From Semisulcospira habei (taxonomy: Eukaryota; Mollusca; Gastropoda; Semisulcospiridae): a stretch of 64,000 nt of DNA. Positions within the stretch are counted from its first letter, which is position 1, and the number at the start of each line of letters is the position of its first letter. Position numbers and translations under genes: made by a program. The stretch spans positions 92,370,950 to 92,434,949 of the forward strand of contig BTPG01000006.1 in the NCBI GenBank assembly GCA_036245525.1, given 5' to 3'. Shown piece by piece: positions 22,701 through 30,999 of the stretch. The notes under the pieces were generated by a model, which was given only the letters and a program-made list of their open reading frames with translations, was not told the origin of the DNA and searched no databases.

Positions 22701-25700
22701 CGTATTGGACCGGCTGGTGACATACATTCAATATTCTGTTTAGTTTTTTTTCACAAGCAGTGCAGGCACGTCCTGAGAAAGTCTTGTTGCTGTCGGGACA
22801 TTAAGCACTGTACAATCAATCAATCATAGTTACCATAACTCCTTCATAGAGACAGAACAACCACAATAGATCAAGAGTGGTGACAATAGCTTGGCGCCAT
22901 GAAGGTGCCAAGCTATTCTGGCATCACCTTTAAACTATCGTGGCTGTTCTGTCTCCTAAATTGGCTGTGCTTTGCGGTGTTCAGAGGACACGGCCTAGTT
23001 TGGACCTCGGGGCTCATCGTAAATAAAATAACCACTGGTGTATATAATACAGTGGGCCTCAATTTGATCAGTCAGTCGAGGATGCTGTGTTGGTAGCCCT
23101 GACAGCGTCATTGTAAAGAAGTACCCAACGGAGAAAGAAACACGCTTAGAAAAAACGGTACAACACAATTTATTAATATTTCGGGTAAATACCCTTTGTC
23201 AAAATAGACAAACAGAGACATTAGCCGCTACTTATCGCAAGATAAGTAGCGGCTAATGTCTCTGTTTGTGTGTCTATTTTGACAAAGGGTATTTACCCGA
23301 AATATTAATAAATTGTGTTGTACCGTTTTTTCTAAGCGTGTTTCTTTCTCCGTTGGGTACTTCTTTGCATTTCACACGCTTGGCAGTCACCTTTTTGGTC
23401 TGGATTGCTTAGCGTCATTGTAGCCTTCACTGATCATTTCTCATGTATGACGTTAGATTCATGCCATTTGCAACATGTTAACCCTTTTAGCCCCAAGGTC
23501 CCATTTCTCAAATTTTGGAGGTGTTGCCTAACGACTATGTACCGGTGGCAAGGGATGGGTTGACCATGATAATTCAAGGGTAGTGCCAGATGAGCTTGGC
23601 ACCTGAAGGCGCTACACTAATCTGGCACCAGCCTTGAATTGTCAAGGTCAATCAATCTCCTGCTGTAGCGACTCAGGGGGTAAATGGGTTAAGGGAACAT
23701 TCTGTCTGTCTGCAGCTATCACAAGTTTACTCGCGGCAAGGACTTGTCATCACGATCTGTGGAAGATCTTAACTGTATCTTCGGCAAACGTGTGAAAGGG
23801 CAAACCTCTGAATCCAACACTCCTTTGAGACAGTCAGAGGTACGTCTGTAAAAAAATGTGGCATACTTAACTTATTTAAGGCATCCCACGTCAAAAGCTG
23901 CAGAATTGTCATTGTCAGCCACGGATGTTCAGTTTTTCTGCAAACCCACCCATTTAGTTAGGGAGTGCCGCACTAGCTTATCAGGTGGCGAGGTGACCTA
24001 GTTACAGCGCATTCCGATGGGCATCTGGTACCCCTTGACAGTAGGCCTTTTATACGCTTACTATTTTATGTGGGCAGAGTGCCAAATTTGTGCTGTGTTT
24101 AAAGCTTTACTGTGCTTTCCAAAAAAATACTTTGCCCCACCTCCTCCCCCACACCTCCTCCCCCACACCCTTCTTGTTGTTTTTTTTGCTCACATGCAAA
24201 GCAATTTAAGTGAGTATATGTTCTGGGCCAGTGGTCTTTCGTCCGGTGGCGTCCGTGGTAAACTTTAATGTTGGTATTTTCTCTGAGACTATTCAAGCTA
24301 CAGTCTTCAAACTTGGCCCAAGGATACTTTGTGGCAAGACCTTTCTAAACATACCAATTTCAGTGACCTCTCACAAAGGTCAAGGTCATATGGGATCAAG
24401 AAATCTATTAAAAAAAAATAGCTATATTTTGACATAATTTAATCATAATAATTCTTTCAAATACTATTCACAACTTCAAACCCAAACTTGGTACTAAGAT
24501 ACCTGATGGTAAAACCTTTCTATGCATTTTAATTTGGTTGATCCTTCGGAAAGGTCAAGGGTCACAAGAACTCAGGAAATAGGTCCAAAATAGGCATATT
24601 TTGACAAAAGATGTTTTTCTCAAATACTATTCACAACTTCAAACTCAAGCTTCTGAAGGAGATACCTGATGGCAAGACCTGTCTATGCATACTACTTTGG
24701 ATGACCCCTCAGAAAGGTCAAGGGGCACAAGAGCTCAGGAAATAGGTTAAAAATAGCCATATTTGACAAGAAATGTTTTTTCTCAATTACAATTCACAAT
24801 TTCAAACCCAAACTTGGTACAGAGATACCTGATGGTAAGACCTATTTATGCATACTAGTTTGGATGACCCATTGGAAAAGGTCAAGGGTCACGAGGTCAG
24901 CAAATGTGTATAAAATGCCAATTTTTGATAGAATTATAGTTATTATCAACATTTTTGCAAAATTTTCAATCAAAGTTGGTACAAAGGTAGCTAATGATAA
25001 GACCTTATTATGTATACTAATTTAGTCGACACATCGCAAAGGTCAAGGGGGTTTGACAGATGTGTGAAAACTGATAAAATTTTGAGAAAATATGGATTTT
25101 GTTGGTGCAGAGGCCATCCCTTTTCTTATTATCACATGTGTGGATCAGTCATACACGTGAGCCATAAGGCCTTTGCCTTTCTTGTTTGTTGTTGTTGTTG
25201 TTGTCCCCTTTTTACCAGCTGGCGTAACATTGGCAGAGCAAATGACGCTCAAATTGTAGCATTTGACAGGCCCGTATGAACCCTTCAGGGTCTGTACGGT
25301 CTGTGAACATTTGTGAAAGTTTTTAAAAAATGACTAGACTTTTTCAGGGCCCTGGAAAGTCTGTCAATTTCAGTACTTTTCCTTAAAGTCTGTGAAAGTT
25401 TGTAAAAAATGACAAAGTGCTGATAAACTTTTGTCTAATTCTTTTTTTTTTTCTCCCCCAATTTGTGACTATTCCATTGCGAACGATCATGCTGACGCTT
25501 GTTGCAAGTGATCTATATTTAGCTCTGATCATAAAGTGACTGCATGGCCTTTCTGTCGAACATTCTGATTGGTTGTTTACGCTTCTGCCGAGCTCCGCCA
25601 TTCGCTAAGCGTTCTTTTATTTTGGTATCTCTTCATGCATTAGGCACGAAAGCTTCAAATGAGCTGCTGATACAGAGTGATCTAATTAAAGTGTGTAAAC

Positions 25701-27130
25701 CTTCAGGCTTCAGTTTGTGAAACGTTTATGAAAAGTTTGTGAACTTCGTCTCTGCTTTTCTGTACAGACCCTGCCCTTTGCATGTTGGTAGCAGTGTTTC
25801 TCTTGACGATTCCTGCAGGAATCGACATGACAAAAACTGCTACATGACTGTGCACAGGCCCACTGAGCGTCGTGGGCCTGAAGACGTTTTGCTACTGGGT
25901 TATTAACCCTTTGACTGTTGGTAGTGCTGTTTGTCACAATGATTCCTGCAGGACAACAAGCACTACCATCAGCCAAAGGGCTATTGTTGTGACATTGTTT
26001 TATTATGTGCATGTCTTCACTTTCAGTCCAATTCTGATGAGGACAGCAACAAAGAAGCTGCTTTATCACCAAGCCCTGACAGTGAGGAAGTGGGCAGCAA
26101 CGCTACCACCAGCGACGATGTCCACACTCACGGCATCAAGACCATCACCAGCAGCTCCAGCATCCAGGAGTATTTTGCGCAGAAAATGGCTGAACTGAAA
26201 AAGCGACAGGCAGAAGCCCCCGACAGTCCACGAGACAGTGATGAAGGTTGTTCAGGTGCCGACGGTCCACGCCGACAGGAGGGTGCGGGGCATAGTTCTG
26301 CAGATGCAGATTCCTCACAGTGGAAAAGGAAGGCGAAGAAGAAGAGAAAGTCAGAGGAACATGACCAGCAGCAGAGTGTGGACAGTGTATCGATGAATGA
26401 AGAGAAGTTGCTGTTTTGTGAAACTAGTGGAGAGTCTGTGCTTGCAAGCAAGAAAATCAAGAAAAAGAACAAAAACCAAAATGCAGGTGAACATGAAAAA
26501 CAGCAGGAGTTTGCAGAAAACACAACTGATGAAAAGGCATCAGAAAAGAAGAAAAAGAAAAATAAGAAAAACAAAAGGAAGTCTGCTGATTGTGATTTTG
26601 ATGATAGTAAGGTTGAGAAAGATGTCCAGATCACATTGGACGAAGGCTGCACAAAGAAAAGCAAGAAAAAGAGCAAAGCAACCGATGAGACCACACTTGA
26701 GAAAGAGGAGGTGAATCAGTCTGCTGTGGTTCCCAAAAAGAAGAAGTCGGTGAGGTTTTCCCTTGGGGGTGATGACTTGTTTGTTCCCGGGGTGGAGGAG
26801 AGTGTCACAAGCAATGGTATTCAGTCAAATACTGGGGCAGAGTTCAAAGGTAAAACAACAAAGAAAAGGAAGAATGAATCCGGTGACACAGTGGATGCAA
26901 AGAAGAGCAAGATGGATGATATAGAGTCTAAAAATGTTGACTCTGCACAAGCTAGTGGCCATCAATCACAACCTGTTTCTGTGCAGAGTGTGTCATCCAG
27001 TTGTGGGGCTCCTAGTGGCCAGAACAACAATAAAAAGAAGAATAAGAAAAAGAAGAAGCCTGCTAGGAAAGTTAATGAATGTTTTCACGGCTCCAACCTT
27101 TCTCACGTGAAGGGTTATGGAAATTTGTAA
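10640..27130 (+). CDS. PINX1: PINX1, G-patch nucleolar protein (five coding exons)
   Basis: Joining 10640-10712, 19886-20014, 20732-20912, 23716-23839 and 26027-27130 gives 1,611 nt, 536 codons plus stop, with consistent phases and GT-AG borders throughout. The product starts MAMLAEPRRKQKFG, continues through a G-patch (about residues 26-72: FGQRMLERMGWSKGKGLG) and then NWLAHQDDFN, VHYHKFTRGKDLSSRS, CIFGKR and IQEYFAQKMAELKKRQ. All of these blocks match the order of vertebrate PINX1, a nucleolar protein that binds telomerase and TRF1 and acts in rRNA processing with a DEAH helicase through its G-patch. The C-terminal half is much longer than the human one (about 328 residues) and is built of Lys-rich, acidic low-complexity tracts. 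Intron 1 is about 9.2 kb and full of retrotransposons. Orthology is strong; function is inferred from the family. Confidence 0.93.
11713..11883. repeat. Palindromic foldback element (family a)
   Basis: Starts ACCCATTTAGCCCCGAG and ends GCGAAAAGGGTTAG, with the family core CAAGGGTAGTGCCAGATTAG / GCACC...GGTC in inverted arrangement. It lies directly next to the hAT element target site. The arms have diverged. Confidence 0.55.
11892..13224. mobile_element. Non-autonomous hAT element with 8-bp TSD
   Basis: Termini are CAGGGTTGG... and ...ATCAACCCTG, inverted to each other, and GTTGTATC is duplicated exactly at 11884-11891 and 13225-13232. An 8-bp duplication with CAGGG-type ends is characteristic of hAT transposons. 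The 1,333-bp element has no transposase. It consists of AT-rich subterminal arms with many TTTAAC/GTTAAA repeats around a central tandem hairpin array. Confidence 0.88.
12125..12800. repeat. Tandem hairpin array inside the hAT element
   Basis: About four units of 170-190 bp. Each has GGGGGCTCATGAGGATCTAT, a TTGGGTGGTTTTCGTTTCAG block, GATTGGACAGGTGAAAA and an inverted CAAGAGGCATAGATCC that folds back on the next unit. Open frames across it (for example 12236-12688) are artefacts of the periodicity. The same hairpin occurs singly at 20538-20603, 27416-27481 and 32807-32872. Confidence 0.75.
13375..15330 (-). pseudogene. LINE-C RT palm plus RNase H
   Basis: A 651-codon frame. RT blocks are WIDLQKAFDKVW, HGVPQGGVLSPTLF and ALYADDLVIW (catalytic YADD, about residue 115). 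RNase H follows with IYTDGSATNA, a Glu in NYKAETEALMQA and FFSDALSVLQAL, then GNERADELAKEGA, so the four acidic residues of the fold are visible. It ends with a CACGQ...H...C zinc-knuckle-like segment typical of the group. Upstream, the frame is closed by a stop near 15360, within the RT fingers. The phrase normally before GNERAD is shortened, suggesting a small deletion. Confidence 0.85.
15541..16314 (-). pseudogene. LINE-C RT N-terminal region
   Basis: A 257-codon frame encoding the helical linker between endonuclease and RT (YWSNELQELDDDLADARREA) and the first RT fingers block (KKSPGPDGITNEMLTHLG). It ends at SWQEGSLPQLW, where a frameshift separates it from the RT palm frame. It belongs to the same ORF2 as the downstream RT. 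Confidence 0.8.
16375..17210 (-). pseudogene. LINE-C endonuclease domain
   Basis: The frame from 17148 to 16375 has the APE endonuclease order: MHWNAESILNKKTEL, CIQETHLTP, KGGILTLIRN, NFIVVGDFNSHSQSWGYD, NSPIDCPTFYS, TPDLAFC. A short overlapping frame from 17210 contains a Met (MDPRKHAIMT) that could be the original start upstream. The domain nicks the genomic target. The frame breaks just after the TPDLAFC block, so the catalytic SDH region is lost or shifted. Confidence 0.78.
17772..19560 (-). mobile_element. LINE-E: 5'-truncated non-LTR retrotransposon with 10-bp TSD
   Basis: GCCTCACAGT is present exactly at 17762-17771 and 19561-19570, delimiting a 1,789-bp insertion. The 3' end carries a (GAT)n tail on the minus strand. 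The 5' end is cut inside ORF2, so no endonuclease is present. It lies in PINX1 intron 1, about 330 bp before exon 2. Confidence 0.92.
17786..19560 (-). CDS. LINE-E reverse transcriptase (truncated but open)
   Basis: An uninterrupted frame from the 5' truncation point to the stop, about 590 codons. RT blocks in order: GGKSPGIDNVPAELLKHGG, NYRTISLISHPSKVMLRI, EQAGFRVGRSTVEQI, FIDFRKAFDRVWHDGLW, IGVRQGCLLSPVLFN, NLRFADDIDLMAG (catalytic FADD), then SFKYLGATLSKDG, LLYGCETWTL, CLRKLLRISYREHKT and KLAWFGHVTRH. It is an RTE-like or related family that I recall as abundant in molluscs. The clean frame and intact TSD indicate a young insertion. Without endonuclease it cannot mobilise itself. A few residues translated upstream of the insertion point are host sequence. 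Confidence 0.88.
19886..20014 (+). CDS. PINX1: PINX1 coding exon 2 (G-patch)
   Basis: The acceptor TTTTCAG and donor G/GTAAGC bracket the G-patch core. Glycines of the motif are visible in MGWSKGKGLGASESG, followed by the HITPSFRQKDDPRG segment. It begins in phase 1, completing the Asp codon split from exon 1. Confidence 0.93.
20068..20205. repeat. Foldback element (family a) in PINX1 intron 2
   Basis: TTAACCCATTTAGCC start; CAAGGGTAGTG and CACTACCCTTG arms around a short loop. Part of another copy follows to about 20310. Confidence 0.6.
20538..20603. repeat. Near-perfect 66-bp hairpin (family f)
   Basis: GCAAGAGGCATAGATCC...GAGCCCCCGCA, loop GTTG, then the complementary arm ending CCTCTTGC. 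The arms are about 31 bp with one or two mismatches. It is the same hairpin that is tandemly arrayed inside the hAT element. Confidence 0.75.
20732..20912 (+). CDS. PINX1: PINX1 coding exon 3
   Basis: Acceptor CTGCAG, donor CA/GTAAGT. Encodes VGCSKNHADNWLAHQDDFN, finishing the G-patch neighbourhood, then a Ser/Glu-rich linker and LEEKSKSSRSRV, which matches the family's conserved LEEKSK block. Confidence 0.93.
22195..22400 (+). repeat. SINE-like 3' ends in PINX1 intron 3
   Basis: First the GCGCATTATAAATACCGTAA motif with ATT repeats (inverted relative at 9105-9215). Then GTGAATTTCCCCATGAGGGA, TTAATAAAGTA and a (TTGTA)n tail, the kind of end seen on CR1/L2-mobilised SINEs. The second type recurs inverted at 40563-40620. 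Confidence 0.6.
23114..23366. repeat. 253-bp near-perfect palindrome in PINX1 intron 3
   Basis: The left arm AAAGAAGTACCCAACGGAG... is matched base by base by the right arm ...CTCCGTTGGGTACTTCTTT, with the centre at CTTATCGCAAGATAAG near 23239. Only a few mismatches are visible over about 125-bp arms. The right flank (GCATTTCACACGCTTGGCAG) recurs after a second palindrome at 39340-39475, so both belong to one repeat family. Confidence 0.85.
23478..23692. repeat. Foldback MITE-like element flanked by TTAA (family a)
   Basis: TTAACCCTTTTAGCCCC at the left and GGGGGTAAATGGGTTAA at the right, 215 bp, with central arms GGGTAGTGCCAGATGAGCTT / CTAATCTGGCACCAGCC. TTAA at both ends with CCC...GGG termini is the pattern of piggyBac-type non-autonomous elements. 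Confidence 0.7.
23716..23839 (+). CDS. PINX1: PINX1 coding exon 4
   Basis: Acceptor TCTGCAG, donor GAG/GTACGT. Encodes HYHKFTRGKDLSSRSVEDLN and CIFGKR, the most conserved block after the G-patch, then a Ser/Thr linker. It ends on a codon boundary. Confidence 0.93.
24290..25085. repeat. Degenerate tandem repeat, about 168-bp unit, in PINX1 intron 4
   Basis: Five units are recognisable by CTTCAAACCCAAACTTGGTA, GATACCTGATGGTAAGACCT, AAAGGTCAAGGGTCAC and AAATACTATTCACAA, starting near 24307, 24474, 24640, 24808 and 24965. No coding frame runs through. Confidence 0.75.
25903..25985. repeat. Short foldback (family b) near PINX1 exon 5
   Basis: TTAACCCTTTGACTGTTGGTAG at the left and CTACCATCAGCCAAAGGGCT at the right, with a GATTCCTGCAGG centre. 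Related copies lie at 29149-29240, 29918-30007 and 31937-32015, and partial ones near 25775, 28920 and 32105. Confidence 0.65.
26027..27130 (+). CDS. PINX1: PINX1 terminal coding exon
   Basis: Acceptor CTTTCAG; open for 367 codons to TAA. It carries the conserved IQEYFAQKMAELKKR motif, then a long low-complexity tail with repeated (K/R)KKKxKKK tracts alternating with acidic Ser/Asp/Glu stretches, typical of nucleolar proteins. A VRFSLGGDDLFVPG segment in the middle is the only ordered-looking island. The tail explains the greater length compared with vertebrate PINX1. Confidence 0.92.
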   Translation, partial: SNSDEDSNKEAALSPSPDSEEVGSNATTSDDVHTHGIKTITSSSSIQEYFAQKMAELKKRQAEAPDSPRDSDEGCSGADGPRRQEGAGHSSADADSSQWKRKAKKKRKSEEHDQQQSVDSVSMNEEKLLFCETSGESVLASKKIKKKNKNQNAGEHEKQQEFAENTTDEKASEKKKKKNKKNKRKSADCDFDDSKVEKDVQITLDEGCTKKSKKKSKATDETTLEKEEVNQSAVVPKKKKSVRFSLGGDDLFVPGVEESVTSNGIQSNTGAEFKGKTTKKRKNESGDTVDAKKSKMDDIESKNVDSAQASGHQSQPVSVQSVSSSCGAPSGQNNNKKKNKKKKKPARKVNECFHGSNLSHVKGYGNL

Positions 27131-27415
27131 TGTTGGTAGTTTTACCCCATTGTGCATGAAGCCACTTGTACCACAGGCAGTACCAGTGCAGTGCATTGTG
27201 CATGAAGCCATTTGTACCGCAGGCAGTACCAGTGCAGTGGCTGCATGCATAATGGGGTTAAACCAAATTCAGATTGCCTTCAGCATACTGGGAAGCTTAG
27301 TGGATGGGTGACAATTTTCAGTCCTTGAGGCCGATTCAGCTTTCTCAGCAGCCTAAAAAGCTGAATTACAGCATTTTGGTTCAGATGGCACAGTCCTTCA
27401 GACAGCCTGTTGTTT

Positions 27416-27481
27416 GCAAGAGGCATATATTCTCACGAGCCCTTGCATCTGCAGGGGCTCATGAGAATTTATGTCTCTTGC
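27416..27481. repeat. Hairpin (family f), 66 bp
   Basis: GCAAGAGGCATATATTCTCA and its complement TGAGAATTTATGTCTCTTGC around CGAGCCCTTGCATCTGCAGGGGCTC. A further copy is at 32807-32872. Confidence 0.65.
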
Positions 27482-27760
27482 TGGTCATGTTTCATAGTCT
27501 GTATGTGGACTGTTTTCAGCCATTTCTATTTTTGTCACCATCACCCACATTAGCAATATCTAATGAAATCATGTATGGAGTGGGCCCATTTTAGCATGAG
27601 CATTGCTTACCGATGTCTACTTTGTCTGCTTTCCACAATTTATGATATACAGAGGGAAAATTTGCCTGTGATTACGAAGTTGACAACAGGGGCATGCAAA
27701 TACTATTTTTATTGAATTGTGTTCACAATGCTTTGACTTCCTTTGTTGTGTAAAGTGTTT

Positions 27761-28200
27761 GTGTGAGAGTGAACAATGAACAATGAACCTTTATTTTCCA
27801 ACGGTAGAAGTTATTGGTAACAGGACCAGTTTTCAAACTTGCCGTTGCTACATCTACTACATAAATGACATAGACATGTAAACATACACATACCACACAC
27901 TGACGCATGTATGCACTCGCTCACGCACGCACGCACATATGCACGCACACGCACGCTCACACACACACACACAAACATGCACACGCACGCACTTAGACAC
28001 ACACGCACACATATATACACACGCACTCCAGACATACGTACGCGCATAACGCGTACGCACAAAAATATAAAATGAGTAAAAATGCAAAGTAAAGCAATAC
28101 ACAGAAAATCATTAAGTACATTAGAATTCATACAGCAAAGGCAAATATGTATATGTGCTCTCTCTCTCTCTCTGTCTCGCACACACACACACAGGCAAAA
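27761..28200 (-). mobile_element. SINE-like element with internal CA/GT microsatellite
   Basis: Read on the minus strand it contains GTAGCAACGGCAAGTTTG, an AATAAA and a short (TTCATTG)n tail, as in the copy inserted in LINE-A1 at 6104-6409, here preceded by a much longer GT-rich tract (27890-28060). No TSD was identified. Confidence 0.6.
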
Positions 28201-29148
28201 ATTCCATTGGGGCACAGCCATACACACACCGTGTTATGGTGCCAGTGGCACAGCGACGCACTCGCAGTGTTATGGTACTAGTGGCACAGTGATGCACACA
28301 GTGTTATGGTGCCAGCGGCACAGCGATACACTCATGTCATGGTGCCAGTGGCAGAGAACCCTGTGTGCATACCATGTTGGTCGCTTCAGGTGTACTGTGC
28401 ATCAAACACAGACAAAAAAACAACAAAAATATGGTGACAACATTTATTTTTCATCTAGCTCAACACAATGTGTCTGATCAACAGATTGTAAAATCAGTTA
28501 TCACATACATGCTACAAAGTGGACTAAATACCGGTAGGTCACTACCCAGTGCAACTGCAGTACTGTTACATACAGGTTTAGATCTACATGCACAATATCC
28601 AGCTAGAGTATCTACAGAACTACTACGAACTAACATGCACTGGTCTATACTGTGTCACCTTGGACTTTGTTGTGAGAAAAAAATACCATATGAAAACTTC
28701 AAAAGTGACAAATGCCTAAATACTCTGCCTCTATTCGTGAACAATTGTTTCTTTTTGTCAAAGAAAATAAATGCAGTTAACTCATTTGAGATGTGCCGCC
28801 TCCGGATATGTGGCTTATGCTACAACAAAGAACTGAAGCAGTAGTAACTGTTACAGATGTGACAACGACTCGGTTTATTCAGCACAACCATGTCTGTTGG
28901 CTGTTGGTATGGCTGATTCAAGCAGGAATCATCACAACAACAAAAATGTTACCAATTTTAGTGGTTGATTCAAGCAGGAATCGTCACAACAATTTTTTTT
29001 ACCAACAGTCAAAAGCTTAAGAGTTGTGTTCTGAAAAACCATTTCTCAATGGATAAATAAAATCTTTCACCCAAATATCCATTGAAAGTAACAAGGAATG
29101 TCTGGAGGTGCAAGTCAGAAAGAACCTGCTGAAAACAATAGGAAGTTT

Positions 29149-29240
29149 TTAACCCTTTGCATGTTGGTAGCTGTTTTAGTCACCATGATTCCTACAGGAA
29201 TCATCACAACAAAAACCGCTTCCGACACGAAAAGGGCTAA
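29149..29240. repeat. Short foldback (family b)
   Basis: TTAACCCTTTGCATGTTGGTAG...CCGACACGAAAAGGGCTAA with a GATTCCTACAGGAATC centre. TTAA is intact on the left. Confidence 0.65.
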
Positions 29241-29452
29241 AAACTAAAGCTGCAGCAGGTCTGAAGCAAATCTACCCCTTTTACCAGCAGGCTCGAAATG
29301 AAAACAAAAAGTCAAGACCATGAGTGCTCCTACTAGCGAAAACATACACAATCAACGTCTAAGCATTATGTTGAATTGTGTCAACTCGTGATTCTAAACA
29401 GCACCACGCCATAAGTATTGCAGACACAATGTAAAACGAATCGACCGACGAT

Positions 29453-29603
29453 TTCTGAAAATCAGCAGTAGGTCAAAATTTGCAGGTGTCTTGATGAAAA
29501 CGGTGGATCAAAAGCCTGGACAAACATGCAATATATCTACTTTTGATCCACTGTTTTCATTTTATAAGACACCTGCAAATTTTGACCTACTTCTGATTTT
29601 CTA
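29453..29603. repeat. Foldback element, 151 bp
   Basis: TTTCTGAAAATCAGCAGTAG and CTACTTCTGATTTTC are the outer arms. Both sides continue inward through GTCAAAATTTGCAGGTGTCT and TTTGATCCACTGTTTTCAT-type complements, with a spacer of about 30 bp. Confidence 0.7.
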
Positions 29604-29917
29604 ACAACTATTTTCAGTTTGGACCGTAAAGTATTTCTGTATTGTGTTCAGTGTTTGGACATCATGTATCAGGAATTACACTCGACAGCAAATGTACAAA
29701 TTCTCTCCAACATCTTCAAGACTAGATCCTTGCCAATTCAGCCTAACATACACACTTGCACATGTACAGCCATTGAAAACTGGAAGATCTATTGAAAAAA
29801 AACCACCAATGCACACACACAGCTGTTCATCAGCAAGAGTAAATGAAAACCATACTAAAATTACATCTTTGGAATGACTTGTTACTAGTCGAGCACACAT
29901 ACTCGTTTTTAAATTTC

Positions 29918-30007
29918 TAACCCTTGTCTGTCGGTAGCGCTTTTTGTCGAGGCGATTCCCGCAGGAATCACCTCGACAAAAAGCACTACTGACAGCTAAT
30001 GGGCTAA
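29918..30007. repeat. Short foldback (family b)
   Basis: TAACCCTTGTCTGTCGGTAG and TACTGACAGCTAATGGGCTA, with a long inner stem CTTTTTGTCGAGGCGATTCC / GGAATCACCTCGACAAAAAG. Confidence 0.65.
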
Positions 30008-30807
30008 AAATGAGTAGACGGATCAAAATAAGAGTGCAGCGCAGGTAACGTCTCTGCCCCTCTTCTCCTGATTTCATTTCGACAAGCACCGCGTGTACTG
30101 CTCGTTTGTCAGATTTCCAAACCTGCACAACTGTGCCATACTGCAAGTTACGGTGCATCCTGGTGGTGCGGACAGGTAATGACTGCATGTATCTTTACCA
30201 TCAGTAAAAAGGAAATGGGGGGAGAGAATTGGACAATGGATGATTTCTGGAGATCAGACGCAGGTTGAAAACTGCATCTTGACGCGAAGCACCCTGAAGC
30301 GGAGCGTATCGCATATTGACTAGATTTCCAGCCCCTTAATGCATGGAAATTTAGATCTAGGTCCACCAAGGGGGGGGGGGGGGGGGTCCAGATTGTTTTG
30401 CTGGTGTGGACAGCTGTTTTGGTCTTGGCGACCTTGTCAGCACACCATTTGGCATACTGGTGGAAGGCAGTAACTTTTGCCTAACTGCAAAGACAGCCAT
30501 ATATTGTGATATTGCATTTCAATCCACTGTGCCAAACACGTGCACAATTTTGACCTACTTTTGATTACCAACGCCTGTTCATATATTATGTAAGTTAGTG
30601 GGGACCGAGTCATTCAAGAAATATAAAACAGGAGTCTGTGATGGAAGTTACTTCGTTATTGGGGTTTAATGCTGAGCAGACAGCTAAGGCCATCTCACGG
30701 TGGTATGAGGGAAACAACAGAACGGTATGTTCTGAGATCTGTGATGATGCAGTGGCATAAAAACTTCTTACTTAAGTGAGAAAAAAACATAAACTGAACC
30801 CCATGGG

Positions 30808-30999
30808 CTCATTTCCCAAATTTCGGAAGTGTCGCCTAACGACTATTAATCGCAGGAGATGGATCAACCATGATAATTCAAGGGTAGTGCCAGATTAGTT
30901 TGGTACCTTCAGGTGCCAAGGTAGTCTGGCACTACCCTTAAATTATAATGGTCAATCCATCTACTACTGTAGTGCTTTGGGGATAAAATAATGGGTTAA
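30808..30999. repeat. Foldback element (family a)
   Basis: Family core CAAGGGTAGTGCCAGATTAG and CTAGTCTGGCACTACCC-like arm; the right end GGGATAAAATAATGGGTTAA has TTAA. The left end is degenerate. Confidence 0.6.

Noticed and set aside
23985..24060. tRNA-like look (GGTGGCGAGGTGACC...)
   Set aside because: No acceptor-stem pairing or TTCGA-type T arm could be found in the right spacing.
27811..28227. Cys/Val/Arg-rich frame on the minus strand
   Set aside because: Translation of a CA/GT microsatellite in a SINE-like element.
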